Assembly: GCA_958295885.1 (NCBI GenBank)
Contig: OY282380.1
Coordinates: 2,914,001-2,978,000 of the forward strand
Length of the DNA stretch: 64,000 nt
DNA from: Arenicellales bacterium
Lineage (GTDB): Bacteria > Pseudomonadota > Gammaproteobacteria > Arenicellales > JAJDZL01
Direction of reading: 5' to 3'
Below are positions 27,219 through 35,779 of the stretch, piece by piece. How positions within the stretch are numbered: the first letter of the stretch is position 1; every line of letters begins with the position of its first letter. The notes under the pieces were generated by a model that searched no databases, was not told the origin of the DNA, and was given only the letters and a program-made list of their open reading frames with translations. Made by a program: the position numbers and the translations under genes.

Positions 27219-28024
27219 TGTTCCAACAGCACTTTGCCTTCACCCGCTATCCGTTCGAAGCCTCGCTCGCGGCCGACGAACTGTTCGACACCGAAGCGAT
27301 GCGCGAAGCCAAGGCCCGCATCAACCACCTGCTGGAACTGCGCGGCCTCGGCCTGATCACCGGCGAAGCCGGCTGTGGCAAAACCAGCTGCTGCCGGCAG
27401 GTCATGCAGCAGCTGCCGCCGGGTCTGTATCGACCGGCCTACGTGTCGCTGACCACCGGCAGCGCACTTGATGCCCTGAACTGCCTCGCACTCGAACTCG
27501 GACTGAGCCAACAGCGACAGCGCGCCAGTCAGTGGCATGCGATTCGCAACGAAATCACACGCCTGGTGCAGCAGCAAAGACAACTGGCGGTGCTGATCAT
27601 CGATGAAGCCCATCATCTGCGCAACGAAGTGCTCGAAGACCTGCGTCTTCTGACCAACTTCGCCATGGACTCAGAACCGCGCATGTGCCTGCTGCTGATC
27701 GGACTGACCGAACTGAGAAGACGTCTGAACATGGGCGTGCACCAATCCCTCAGCCAGCGCCTGGTCATCCGACATCACTTCGGCGCGCTGAACCGCGACG
27801 AAACCGAACGCTATCTGCACCATCGGCTCAGCCTCGCCGGCGCCGCCGACAAGGTGCAGCTGTTCGAGCCCAACGCCATCGAAATGATGCACGCCCAAGC
27901 CCGCGGCATGCCCCGCAGGATCAACCGTCTGGCACATTATGCGCTGTCAGCCGCAGCGCAGGACCAGGCTCGATGCGTTACCTTGCAGCACATGACTCAA
28001 GCTGTCGAAGAGTGGCAGGCCTGA
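27218..28024 (+). CDS. ExeA/TniB-like AAA ATPase of the transposon
   Basis: 268-residue AAA+ ATPase that would act as transposition partner of the DDE enzyme, in the manner of TniB, TnsC or MuB. Seen: MFQQHFAFTRYPFEAS (ExeA-type N-terminus), Walker A GEAGCGKTS (about residues 46-54), Walker B LAVLIIDEAHHL, a sensor region LLLIGLTELRRRL and the arginine-rich GMPRRINRLAHYAL near the C-terminus. The ATG at 27218 has CAGGAGG upstream and overlaps the transposase stop. The gene is intact while its transposase is broken, so it could only act in trans with a related element. Confidence 0.88.
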   Translation: MFQQHFAFTRYPFEASLAADELFDTEAMREAKARINHLLELRGLGLITGEAGCGKTSCCRQVMQQLPPGLYRPAYVSLTTGSALDALNCLALELGLSQQRQRASQWHAIRNEITRLVQQQRQLAVLIIDEAHHLRNEVLEDLRLLTNFAMDSEPRMCLLLIGLTELRRRLNMGVHQSLSQRLVIRHHFGALNRDETERYLHHRLSLAGAADKVQLFEPNAIEMMHAQARGMPRRINRLAHYALSAAAQDQARCVTLQHMTQAVEEWQA

Positions 28025-28042
28025 ATCGGCCGCCAGCCCACC

Positions 28043-28068
28043 CCAGCTGGAGCGCCCGCTCCAGCTGG
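28043..28068 (+). terminator. Hairpin after transposon ATPase gene
   Basis: CCAGCTGGAGCG pairs perfectly with CGCTCCAGCTGG around CC, 19 bases after the ATPase stop, followed by AATCTCTCTTG. Likely the terminator of the transposon operon. Confidence 0.7.
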
Positions 28069-28234
28069 AATCTCTCTTGTGCCTCTCAAAACATCGCCAA
28101 AATCCCTAGCTCAAGCCGCTGACGCACATCGCCGCCAGCCACGCTGCCTCGATTTTGAATCCGACAATTTTGTTGGAACAATGTGATTCATTGAATAATT
28201 TCGTTCCGATTTAATTTGAATAAGCCGTTTCAAC

Positions 28235-28252
28235 TTAATCTGGAATTCAACA
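28235..28252 (-). repeat. Transposon right terminal inverted repeat
   Basis: Read inward: TGTTGAATTCCAGATTAA, followed outside by the target duplication CCTGC (28253-28257). About 180 bases between the ATPase hairpin and this end hold no gene. Confidence 0.8.
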
Positions 28253-28530
28253 CCTGCGATGTCAGGCACCAAAATGTCCTTGCCCAGATGAAGTTCTGGC
28301 TCGAAGACAATCCACCAGCCGCCAGGACCGCCGTCGCCGAAATGAAAAGGCGTACCGATCCGATTCCCAAGCCCAGAACTGGCTATGGCATGACGAAGGG
28401 CTGGTCTGGGATGAGTGTATAGCTTGCCGTCGACAATCTCTGCAACCATGTGCGGCGGCGCATCCAGCACATCCTGATAAGTTGCATGAGGAGAAACTTC
28501 AGCCGATTTGACTGCATGCGATTCTTTCAT
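28253..28530 (-). pseudogene. Uma2 family protein, copy A, 5' part
   Basis: N-terminal portion of the Uma2 gene split by the transposon: MKESHAVKSAEVSPHATYQD, HMVAEIVDGKLYTHPRP, GGPGGWWIVFEPELHLG and VPDIAG, after which the frame enters transposon DNA and runs on to 28111 with unrelated codons. The E of MVAEIVDG and the ELHLG segment belong to the nuclease-like core. The complementary part is at 24109-24483. The sequence upstream of the start (28531-28764) is repeated before copies B and C. Confidence 0.88.
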
Positions 28531-28764
28531 TGTGTCACGTACCTTAAAGTGTTCTAATTTAATTCTAATCCATCAATTTGCGGTGAATCAAACGGTACGG
28601 CTGTAAATGTGTCACCTTGCATCGGGTTTCGAATTCTGCTGGTTCGAGAGCTCAAAATTAAAAGAGGAAATTTGCCTGTTGTGGATAGCAGTTTCGCAGA
28701 TTGACCTGAATCGTACGCGAAGAGACACATAAAATTAAACTCCGCGGTTTTATGCGACAAACAG

Positions 28765-29388
28765 TCAGGTATTGGCGGGCTTGGTTGGCAACTCTTTGTG
28801 CACAGCATGCGGCAGCCACAAATCACCGAGATTGAAACTGATCGCTTCAAATGGCGGCAGCGAAACTGTCGCATCATCGAACAGCGCGTCTATCAGCACC
28901 CACTGATTTCCGCGCAGCTCAAATGCTTCCAACGATAGAACAATTGGGTCTGCCAACCACAGGTAGCTGACGCCCTCGCGGGCGTACGCCGCTCGCTTGC
29001 CGCCAAGATCAAGCTTTCGGGTCGAAGGGGAAAGCACCTCGCACACCCAGTCCGGAGCCAACGTGCATTAGGCTCCGGTCGGAAACACGGGTACTCGCTC
29101 ACGTCGCCATCCGGCGATATCAGGCACCACAATGTCTTCGCCCAGATGGAGTTCTGGTGCGTTAATAATCCACCAGCCGCCAGGCTTGCTGTGGCTGAAG
29201 TGAAAAGGCATGCCGATTAAATTTCCAAGCCCAGAACTGGCGATGGCATAACGAAGGGCTGGTCTGGGTTGAGTGTATAGCTTGCCGTCGACAATCTCCG
29301 CAACCATGTGTCGCGGCGCATCCAGCACATCCTGATAGGTCGCTCGAGGCGATGCTGTCAAGGTTTTGGTTGCAGGCGATTTATTCAT
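28765..29388 (-). pseudogene. Uma2 family protein, copy B, with nonsense mutation
   Basis: Full-length second copy of the Uma2 gene in the array, interrupted only by one in-frame stop. It starts MNKSPATKTLTASPRATYQD (ATG at 29388), runs through ELHLGEDIVVPDIAGWRRER and reaches VFPTGA, where TAC (Y in the other copies) has become TAA at 29068-29070. The rest, CTLAPDWVCEVLSPSTRKLD to ISFNLGDLWLP, stays in frame to 28765. A truncated 106-residue product or none is expected. Unlike copy C it has ISKPGG-type changes (HFSHSKPGGWW) in the middle. Confidence 0.85.
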
Positions 29389-29623
29389 CGTATCGTGTGC
29401 CTTCAATAGTGCTCTGGTACAATTCTAATTCACTGATGCGCGGTGAAGCAAACTGTACGGCTGTAAATGGTTACCTTGCATCGGGTTTCGAATTCTGCTG
29501 GTTCAAAAACTCAAAATCTAAAGAGGATCTTTGTCTGTCGTGAACAGCAGTTTCGTAGATTGGCCTGAATCGTACGCGAAGAGACACTTAAAATTAAACT
29601 CCGCGGTATTTTGCGACAAACAG

Positions 29624-30247
29624 TCAGGTATTGGCGTGCTTGGTTGGCAGCTCTTTGTGTACAGCGTGCGGCAGCCACAAATTACCGAGATTGAAACTGA
29701 TCGCCTCAAATGGCGGCAGTGAAACTGGCGCATCATCGAACAGCGTGTCTATCAGCACCCACTGAGTGCCGCGCAGCTCAAATGCTTCCAACGATTGAAC
29801 AATTGGGTCTGCCAACCACAGGTAGCTGACGCGCTCGCGGGCGTATACCGCCCGCTTGCCGCCAAGATCAAGCTTTCGGGTCGAAGGGGAAAGCACCTCG
29901 CACACCCAGTCCGGAGCCAACGTGCAGTAGGCTCCGGACGGAAACACGGGTACTCGCTCACGTCGCCATCCTGCGATGTCAGGCACCACAATGTCCTCGC
30001 CCAGATGGAGTTCCGGTTCGTCAACAATCCACCAGCCGCCAGGACCGCCATAACCGAACTCAAAAGGTGAGCCAATTAAAATCCCAAGCCTCGAACTGGC
30101 TATGGCATGAGGAAGGGCTGGTCTGGGTTGAGTGTATAGCTTGCCGTCGACAATCTCCGCAACCATGTGTGGCGGCGCATCCAGCACATCCTGATAGGTC
30201 GCTCGAGGCGATGCTGTCAAGGTTTTGGCTGCATGCGATTTATTCAT
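29624..30247 (-). CDS. Uma2 family protein, copy C (intact)
   Basis: The only unbroken gene of the three-copy array, 207 residues. Uma2 (DUF820/PF05685) proteins have a restriction-endonuclease-like fold and are abundant in cyanobacteria and in some symbionts; their substrate is unknown. Seen: HMVAEIVDGKLYTQPRP (E), ELHLGEDIVVPDIAGWRRER (the E-x-D-x-x-x-P-D-I motif), PDWVCEVLSPSTRKLDLGGKR (E and K) and YLWLADP. The ATG at 30247 is chosen by alignment with copy A; an upstream in-frame ATG at 30265 exists. It stands alone, with a short repeated upstream region. Confidence 0.85.
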   Translation of the reverse strand: MNKSHAAKTLTASPRATYQDVLDAPPHMVAEIVDGKLYTQPRPALPHAIASSRLGILIGSPFEFGYGGPGGWWIVDEPELHLGEDIVVPDIAGWRRERVPVFPSGAYCTLAPDWVCEVLSPSTRKLDLGGKRAVYARERVSYLWLADPIVQSLEAFELRGTQWVLIDTLFDDAPVSLPPFEAISFNLGNLWLPHAVHKELPTKHANT

Positions 30248-30430
30248 AGTATCGTGTGTTTTCAATAGTGCTCTGGTACAATTCTAATCCACTGACGCGC
30301 GGTAAAGCAAACTGTACGGCTGTAAAATATCACCTTGCATCAAGTTTCGTATTCAGCAGGTTCCAAACATGCAAGAATTAAAGATGAACTTTGTCTATCA
30401 TGACCTGCAGTTTTGTAGATTGGTTTGGAC

Positions 30431-30979
30431 TCGTATCCGAAGTGACACCTGAAACTAAACTCCAGTTAGTAAGATTTTGAACTCCGAAACTAGTATGAAT
30501 CTGCTGCTTCAGACGCGATGATTCGCAAAAGAGTTCTTCCAGTCGGACACTCAGTTCAGACTTCATCCCTAAATCTGATATAGAACTCTGGAAGAAAGAA
30601 AATCTTCAAAAGAACAACTCGTCAGTTTTTGTCAGGAAAATCCTAAAGTATTGTTTGTGTTTACATAATATTTGAATTTCTTGAGCCAGTATGAAAGTGT
30701 TCTGAATTTCTTGGAAGGAAAATCAAGTGAATTTGGTAGATTTTCTCGGAATTGATTGTTATGAGAGAAGTCGAAAACCGGCAAATCCAGTTTGAGGAAC
30801 CGCCATCGGTGGCATCGTCATTGATTCGAATCCGCGCGTCAACGGGTGTTCAAACTGGTGTGAGAAAAGTTTTGGCTGGGCAAGAATCTGCGACGGAATT
30901 CGCTGCTAAGTCCTGAGCTGCTGTCCGAGATTGATTGCATGGTTGTGACAATCGGAACCGGTCAATCGACGAGGCAGTG
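30431..30979. other. Gene-free AT-rich stretch
   Basis: About 550 bases between the Uma2 array and the zinc-ribbon gene with no supported gene. The sequence ATTCGAATCC near 30825 resembles a tRNA T-loop but no matching stem or cloverleaf exists. Confidence 0.5.
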
Positions 30980-31333
30980 ATGAAATGTCCAATTTGTTGC
31001 AGCCCGGCCAACGATATCTCAGAAGGTGATTTCGATGGTCGGACCATCAGGTGCAGTGTGTGCGGGATCTACGAGATCGCGGGGACCGTGAAGCTCCGCT
31101 TTGAGGCGCTATGCCCAGAGAATCGGTCGGATGCCCTTCGCAAAGCCAAACAATTTGCGAAGCTAGGAACGCGTCCAACGATATCGAGCATCTGCATTTC
31201 GCTCTGGAGGGCGGACATCCTGCCATTTGTCGGGACGAGGGAATCACATCATCCATTTTGGCCGCGTTTCAAAGACGAGAAAGTAGATCCGCCACGGTCT
31301 GACCGAATTCAGCGGCGCTGGGCACAACTTTGA
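30980..31333 (+). CDS. Small zinc-ribbon-like hypothetical protein
   Basis: 117 residues. The N-terminus has two CxxC knuckles, MKCPICCSPANDI and IRCSVCGIYEIAGTV, spaced as in a zinc ribbon, followed by a helical segment ENRSDALRKAKQFAKLGTRPTIS. Similar short proteins of unknown function occur in proteobacteria and usually end near this point, so the last about 35 residues may be read-through. The ATG at 30980 has GAGG eight bases upstream. Its 3' end overlaps the end of mtkB on the other strand by 65 bases. Confidence 0.6.
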   Translation: MKCPICCSPANDISEGDFDGRTIRCSVCGIYEIAGTVKLRFEALCPENRSDALRKAKQFAKLGTRPTISSICISLWRADILPFVGTRESHHPFWPRFKDEKVDPPRSDRIQRRWAQL

Positions 31334-32156
31334 TCCCACATTCCTCAAAGACTTCCACTTTCTCCGCAGCGCTTTCACCAAATGCTGAAATGACGGCGCC
31401 CGCATGCCCCATGCGGCGGCCCTTCGGAGCCGTAAGACCGGCAACATAGCCAATGACTGGTGTTTGCATGTTCTCCTTGAAGAAGAGCGCGGCATTGGTT
31501 TCCTGAGGACCGCCAATTTCACCGATCATTACGACAGCTTTGGTTTCCGAATCCTCTTCGAATCGCGCGAGGTGATCTCTGAATGAACTGCCGTTGATGG
31601 GATCGCCGCCGATGCCTACGCTTGTCGAAATGCCAATCCCCATCGTCTTCAACTGCGAAGCAGCTTCGTATCCCAATGTGCCGGAACGTCCAATGATTCC
31701 CACTTCTCCCTTTATGTAGATGTTTGGAGGCATGATCCCCAACATGGATTTGCCAGGACTGATCGTGCCGGCGCAGTTCGGGCCGGTGAGCACCATTTTT
31801 TTCTCCATCTTGTACCGCCGCATGTAGCGTTTGACCCTTATCATGTCGTGTGCTGGAATTCCATCGGTGATGCATACGCAGTATCGGATGCCGGCATCCG
31901 CAGCTTCCATAATTCCATCTGCCGCAAATGGCGGCGGCACAAAGGAGATGCATGCGGTCGCTCCAGTTTCTTCAACCGCTTCTTTCACGGTGTCAAAAAC
32001 CGGTCGGTTCAGGCATCTGCTTCCCCCTTTTCCGGGTGTGACTCCGCCCAGGATCCTGGTTCCGTACTCAATCATTTCCATTGAATGGAACATGCCCGTC
32101 TGTCCAGTGAACCCCTGAACGATGGCAGTCGTGTTTTTGTCGATCAAAATTCCCAT
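31269..32156 (-). CDS. mtkB: Malate-CoA ligase, alpha subunit
   Basis: With MtkA makes malyl-CoA from malate, CoA and ATP. 295 residues of the succinyl-CoA synthetase alpha family: CoA-binding domain ILIDKNTTAIVQGFTGQTGMF, then VLTGPNCAGTISPGKSMLGIMPPNIY, IGRSGTLGYEAASQL, and the phosphorylated histidine in RMGHAGAVIS (about residue 250). Family alone does not separate succinate from malate ligases; the neighbouring malyl-CoA lyase and the MtkA-type beta subunit decide for malate. Three bases separate it from mtkA. Confidence 0.85.
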   Translation of the reverse strand: MGILIDKNTTAIVQGFTGQTGMFHSMEMIEYGTRILGGVTPGKGGSRCLNRPVFDTVKEAVEETGATACISFVPPPFAADGIMEAADAGIRYCVCITDGIPAHDMIRVKRYMRRYKMEKKMVLTGPNCAGTISPGKSMLGIMPPNIYIKGEVGIIGRSGTLGYEAASQLKTMGIGISTSVGIGGDPINGSSFRDHLARFEEDSETKAVVMIGEIGGPQETNAALFFKENMQTPVIGYVAGLTAPKGRRMGHAGAVISAFGESAAEKVEVFEECGIKVVPSAAEFGQTVADLLSRL

Positions 32157-32159
32157 AAT

Positions 32160-33344
32160 TCAGCGTCCCTTTCGTTTTCTATGTTCCTGCCAGGAGTCAA
32201 CTGCCATTTCGGCGGCTTCTTTCAAAGTATCCGCTAAAATGATCGGAAACCCGCTGTTCTTGAGCATTCGTCTCCCCAGTTCGACATTCGTTCCCGCAAG
32301 CCGCACGATCAGGGGAATTTCAAGATCAATCTGAGAGACGGCCTGGATGATGCCCTCAGCGACCCAGTCACAGCGGTTGATGCCGGCAAAAATGTTCACC
32401 ACGATCGTTTCGACGTTCTCGTCGGACAGGATCAGATTGAATGCTTTCATCACTCGTTCCGGAGATGCTCCGCCTCCGATGTCTAAAAAGTTCGCAGGTT
32501 CCCCGCCGGCCTGTTTGATGATGTCCATGGTCGCCATCGCCAGCCCGGCCCCGTTGATGATGCAGCCGATGTTTCCATCCAGTCCGACATAGCTCAATCC
32601 TCGGTCAGCTGCCCTCATTTCGCGTAGGTCTTCCTGTGACTTGTCGCGCAATTCCGAAATGTTGGGTCGACGAAAAAGCGCGTTGTCATCAAAACTCATC
32701 TTTGCATCCAGTGCAACCAGTCCGCCACCCTGAATGACTGCCAACGGATTGATTTCAACCATCATTGCATCCATATTTATCAATGCTTGATAACAGCCCA
32801 GCAAAATGGTGACAACCTGGCTGACCAGAGGCTTGTTGATCTTTAGCTTGAAAGCGATTTCCCGAGCTTGAAACGGCTGCATTCCAACTGCCGGCTCGAC
32901 AGTGGTTCGGATGATCGAATCGGGTTCGGAAACGGCAATTTCCTCAATTTCAACCCCGCCTTGCGAAGACGCGACTACGACAACCTGCTCCTGCTGTCTG
33001 TCCAAAACGAAGCCAATGTAATATTCGCTCGCAATTTCAAACGCTTCTTCAACGTACAGACGGTGGACAAGTTTGCCCTGCCTGCCAGTCTGGTGAGTGA
33101 CAAGCCTTTTCCCCAGCAGACTGTCAGCCGCATTCCAAATTTCCTCATTGCCGCTGCATAACTTTATTCCGCCGGCCTTGCCCCGCGCCCCCGAATGAAT
33201 CTGGGCTTTGACGATCCATTGTTCGCCACCCATTTCATTGGCGCGGTATACTGCCTGTTCGGGACTGTACGCCACACCCCCTCGGGGAACCGGAATTCCA
33301 AATTCCGACAGTAATTCCTTGGCCTGATACTCGTGTATGTCCAT
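32160..33344 (-). CDS. mtkA: Malate-CoA ligase, beta subunit
   Basis: ATP-grasp subunit, 394 residues. It begins [20 protein letters not shown] and shows [67 protein letters not shown] (Mg ligands) and [19 protein letters not shown] with FLDIGGGAS. The AYSPEQA and [13 protein letters not shown] pattern is that of MtkA proteins of serine-cycle methylotrophs. It is transcribed after mcl with a 249-base gap and before mtkB. Confidence 0.87.
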   Translation of the reverse strand: MDIHEYQAKELLSEFGIPVPRGGVAYSPEQAVYRANEMGGEQWIVKAQIHSGARGKAGGIKLCSGNEEIWNAADSLLGKRLVTHQTGRQGKLVHRLYVEEAFEIASEYYIGFVLDRQQEQVVVVASSQGGVEIEEIAVSEPDSIIRTTVEPAVGMQPFQAREIAFKLKINKPLVSQVVTILLGCYQALINMDAMMVEINPLAVIQGGGLVALDAKMSFDDNALFRRPNISELRDKSQEDLREMRAADRGLSYVGLDGNIGCIINGAGLAMATMDIIKQAGGEPANFLDIGGGASPERVMKAFNLILSDENVETIVVNIFAGINRCDWVAEGIIQAVSQIDLEIPLIVRLAGTNVELGRRMLKNSGFPIILADTLKEAAEMAVDSWQEHRKRKGR

Positions 33345-33447
33345 GTTTTCGATAATTTCCGTAAGTAAATTTAAATTTTGTCCTCTAGTTGAATTTCCGC
33401 CGCGAGAAAATTACTCTCCCATCTGCACTGTAAGCAGGCACACGGAT

Positions 33448-33588
33448 TCAGGGTCGCGTCAAGATGTCTGGTAACAGATCCAATCCGGGTAAAACTCCGG
33501 CCGCAGGCATGGCGCAACTGCCCTGCCCGAATGATTGGGTCAGGGCTCCCGCGGTCAATATCGCACCGATTTCAAGCAATGTGTTCAT
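33448..33588 (-). CDS. Possible small ORF between mcl and mtkA
   Basis: 46-residue frame starting five bases after the mcl stop: MNTLLEIGAILTAG then ALTQSFGQGSCAMPAAG, ending LPDILTRP. Weakly hydrophobic at its start. It could be a small gene, the start of a truncated gene, or chance; no family is recognised. Listed because it is immediately coupled to mcl. Confidence 0.25.
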   Translation of the reverse strand: MNTLLEIGAILTAGALTQSFGQGSCAMPAAGVLPGLDLLPDILTRP

Positions 33589-33593
33589 TCGAT

Positions 33594-34550
33594 CTAGCCT
33601 TGACAACTCCTGGCGATAAGTTCCGCCAGCGTGACAATATTTCGCGCCATTCTCTCTGACGCCGCATCGATCATTTTTCCATCCAATTGCGCTGCGCCCT
33701 TTCCGCTCGCAGCGGCGGCCTCCAATGCTTCCAGCACGCGGTGTGCGCGCAAAACCTCTGCGTCTTGAGGCGACATGATCTCATTGGCCAGTTCAATCTG
33801 GCTTGGATGAATCGCCCACTTGCCTTCGTACCCCAGAGCGGCGACGCGTTTTGCAGCCGCCCGATAGCCGTCGGGATCATTAAAATCCCCAAATGGTCCA
33901 TCAATTGCCCGAAGACCGTAAGCTCGGCATGCTGTAACCATGTTGACCAGCGCGGCATGCCACTGATCGCCAATGGCTCCATCACACTGATAATCGGGAT
34001 TTAATCCACCAATGTTCACCGTTCTTGCCCGCATGCTGGCCGCATAGTCTGCAACTCCAAAATGCAGCGCTTCGAGTCGTCTGCTGGACTGGGCGATGGA
34101 CATCACGTTGGCGCCGCCTAAAGCAGTCTCAATCAGACACTCGATTCCAATTATTCCATCCAGTTTTTTTGCATGCTCAATTTGGGACAGCAGGCAGTCA
34201 ACCATGTAAACGTCAGAAGGATGCCCCACCTTCGGAATCAGCAGAGTATCAAGCCTGTTTCCTGCCAGTTCAACGATCTCAACCACGTCGCGATACATGT
34301 AATGTGTATCAAGACCGTTGATCCTGACCGAAACTGTCTTGTTCCCCCAGTCAATGTCATTCAGCGCTTCGATGATATTCCTGCGTGCGGCTGTTTTGTC
34401 ATCCGGAATCACTGCGTCTTCGCAATCGAGAAAAACGTAGTCGGCGCTGGATTTTGCCGCTTTTTCAAACAGCTCCGGACTTGAACCCGGCACAGCCAGC
34501 TCGCTGCGCTGAAGCCGCGTTCGCGACGGTGTGTATTGTGTAAAACTCAT
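33594..34550 (-). CDS. mcl: L-malyl-CoA/beta-methylmalyl-CoA lyase
   Basis: Cleaves malyl-CoA to acetyl-CoA and glyoxylate, or runs in reverse. 318 residues of the HpcH/HpaI (CitE-like) family. Seen: RSELAVPGSSPELFEKAA, VFLDCEDAVIPDDKTAARRN (Mg-binding), VSVRINGLDTHYMYRDVVE, IPKVGHPSDVY, GIECLIETALGGANV (E ligand) and LEALHFGVADYAASMRARTV. These long stretches are those of true Mcl enzymes and not of generic aldolases. First gene of the set mcl-mtkA-mtkB, which links glyoxylate and acetyl-CoA with malate. Confidence 0.9.
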   Translation of the reverse strand: MSFTQYTPSRTRLQRSELAVPGSSPELFEKAAKSSADYVFLDCEDAVIPDDKTAARRNIIEALNDIDWGNKTVSVRINGLDTHYMYRDVVEIVELAGNRLDTLLIPKVGHPSDVYMVDCLLSQIEHAKKLDGIIGIECLIETALGGANVMSIAQSSRRLEALHFGVADYAASMRARTVNIGGLNPDYQCDGAIGDQWHAALVNMVTACRAYGLRAIDGPFGDFNDPDGYRAAAKRVAALGYEGKWAIHPSQIELANEIMSPQDAEVLRAHRVLEALEAAAASGKGAAQLDGKMIDAASERMARNIVTLAELIARSCQG

Positions 34551-34810
34551 TGGTACTGTCTTCGATTCATTTCAGAGTCTGTTTTTTCTAAGCGACTCTT
34601 AATAATTAAAAAATTGATTTGTTCAATAGAGTCGACAAGTCTGCGAATTGTATATCGGAATGCTTGGGTTCTCACTGAATTTTAGTGGACGGCATCTCCA
34701 TCGGCTCTGCAACCCAGGGCAGTCCAGCGCCGCCTGTGAGATATTGCGCCCTGCTCCCGCCGGAGATGAAAAGGTCGGAATTCTTCCTGCCGCGCGCACC
34801 GAAGGAGGGC

Positions 34811-35509
34811 TCAGCTGGATGTTTCGATGGAAGGGTTCATGCACATGGACCAGAATCCTTCTTCGAGTTTGGTGGCTTTACGAAAAATTTCGTTCAGTTC
34901 GCCATAGCGGGAATTTCCGCCCAGCTGCTGACTCAGCCGTTCAAGACTGCTGATGGATTTGAGCGCCAACTTCTGATACTCCTCGGAACTGTACATTTCG
35001 ATCCACTCGCGGTAGGGATTGGTGTCGAACACCGACGCATAATTGAGAGAAAGCCGAAGGCCAATCTCCGCATATCCAACGACACAGGGCATCAGCGACA
35101 CATACAGGTTCAAAATGTCACCGGATAAGCCCATGTCCAATACATAACGCGTGTAGGCAAGATTTTCCAGCGACTCCTCAGCGTTCTGAAGATCTGATTC
35201 TGAGACACCGAAACGTTCACTGAACAGCACATGCAGCTGCATTTCCGTGTTCAGAGTGGAATGAAGAATTTCAGATGCCCATTTCATGTCGGCGACGGTT
35301 GGGGATTTATAGACTGCGAGCGCCCAGGCGCGGGAGAAATGGACCAGAAAAACATAGTCCTGCTCCAGGTAATATCGAAATGACTCAATCGGAAGCGTGC
35401 CATGACCGATTTGTTCTACAAATTCGTGATGGCAATAGGAATGCCATTCGGTTCGACAGTTCTGCTTGAAGCGGTCAAAAATGGACGAAGCATAAAGTTT
35501 TTTATTCAT
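34811..35509 (-). CDS. tenA: TenA family aminopyrimidine aminohydrolase/thiaminase II
   Basis: Hydrolyses aminopyrimidine breakdown products of thiamin to HMP for ThiD. About 232 residues, all-helical TenA fold: HEFVEQIGHGTLPIESFRYYLEQDYVFL near the N-terminus, MPCVVGYAEIGLRL with the presumed active-site cysteine, and YREWIEMYSSEEYQ. The ATG at 35509 is preferred over GTG 35527 because the conserved fold starts just after it. It lies 23 kb from thiXYZ, without a TPP aptamer that I can see in its upstream 200 bases, so its regulation probably differs from the main operon. Confidence 0.87.
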   Translation of the reverse strand: MNKKLYASSIFDRFKQNCRTEWHSYCHHEFVEQIGHGTLPIESFRYYLEQDYVFLVHFSRAWALAVYKSPTVADMKWASEILHSTLNTEMQLHVLFSERFGVSESDLQNAEESLENLAYTRYVLDMGLSGDILNLYVSLMPCVVGYAEIGLRLSLNYASVFDTNPYREWIEMYSSEEYQKLALKSISSLERLSQQLGGNSRYGELNEIFRKATKLEEGFWSMCMNPSIETSS

Positions 35510-35779
35510 TCTGGCGAGCCCCTTCACTCATGTTGTTCTCTGTAAATTTCCAACTCGATCTTTTCACTCTGAAATTCAGTCCGGCGGACATTGAATTATC
35601 TTCTGATGTCGGTTTACACTGCTATATTATTAAATCTCTACAGGTTGAAAGCAGCCGATTCGGCGAATTGAATTCGGTTGGCTGAATTTTTGTATGACCT
35701 GACTTTGCGTTCGCTTCGTTTTTGTGAGCATTGACTAACCTTGAAAAAACGAATTCTGGTTTCAAATGGGGTTCCAAGC

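Larger units (their letters stand above)
24484..28252 (+). mobile_element. TGT/ACA-ended transposon (Tn7/Tn552-type) inserted in Uma2 copy A
   Basis: 3769-bp element with ends TGTTGTACTCCTAATTAG (left) and, read inward, TGTTGAATTCCAGATTAA (right), 13 of 18 bases identical. It is flanked by the 5-bp direct duplication CCTGC (24479-24483 and 28253-28257). The boundaries are fixed by comparison with two unbroken Uma2 copies next to it. Gene order: zinc-ribbon DUF6431-like protein, DDE transposase (split by a second insertion), ExeA/TniB-like AAA ATPase. Strong hairpins (24649-24687, 28043-28068) insulate the gene block at both sides. TGT..ACA ends with 5-bp duplications are typical of Tn7/Mu/Tn5053-related transposons; no TniQ/TnsD or cargo is present. 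Confidence 0.9.
28550..30430. repeat. Tandem segmental duplication carrying Uma2 genes, period about 859 bp
   Basis: The three Uma2 starts lie 858-859 bases apart (28530, 29388, 30247) and the intergenic spacers are homologous too, sharing for example TACGGCTGTAAA, CACCTTGCATC and AAATTAAACTCCGCGG. The third spacer copy (30266-30430) is the most diverged. The unit is thus gene plus upstream region, duplicated twice. Confidence 0.85.

Noticed and set aside
28111..28252. C-terminal extension of Uma2 copy A
   Set aside because: The codons belong to the transposon right end, not to the protein.
30820..30845. tRNA fragment (T-loop-like ATTCGAATCC)
   Set aside because: No complementary T-stem, acceptor stem or anticodon arm around it.
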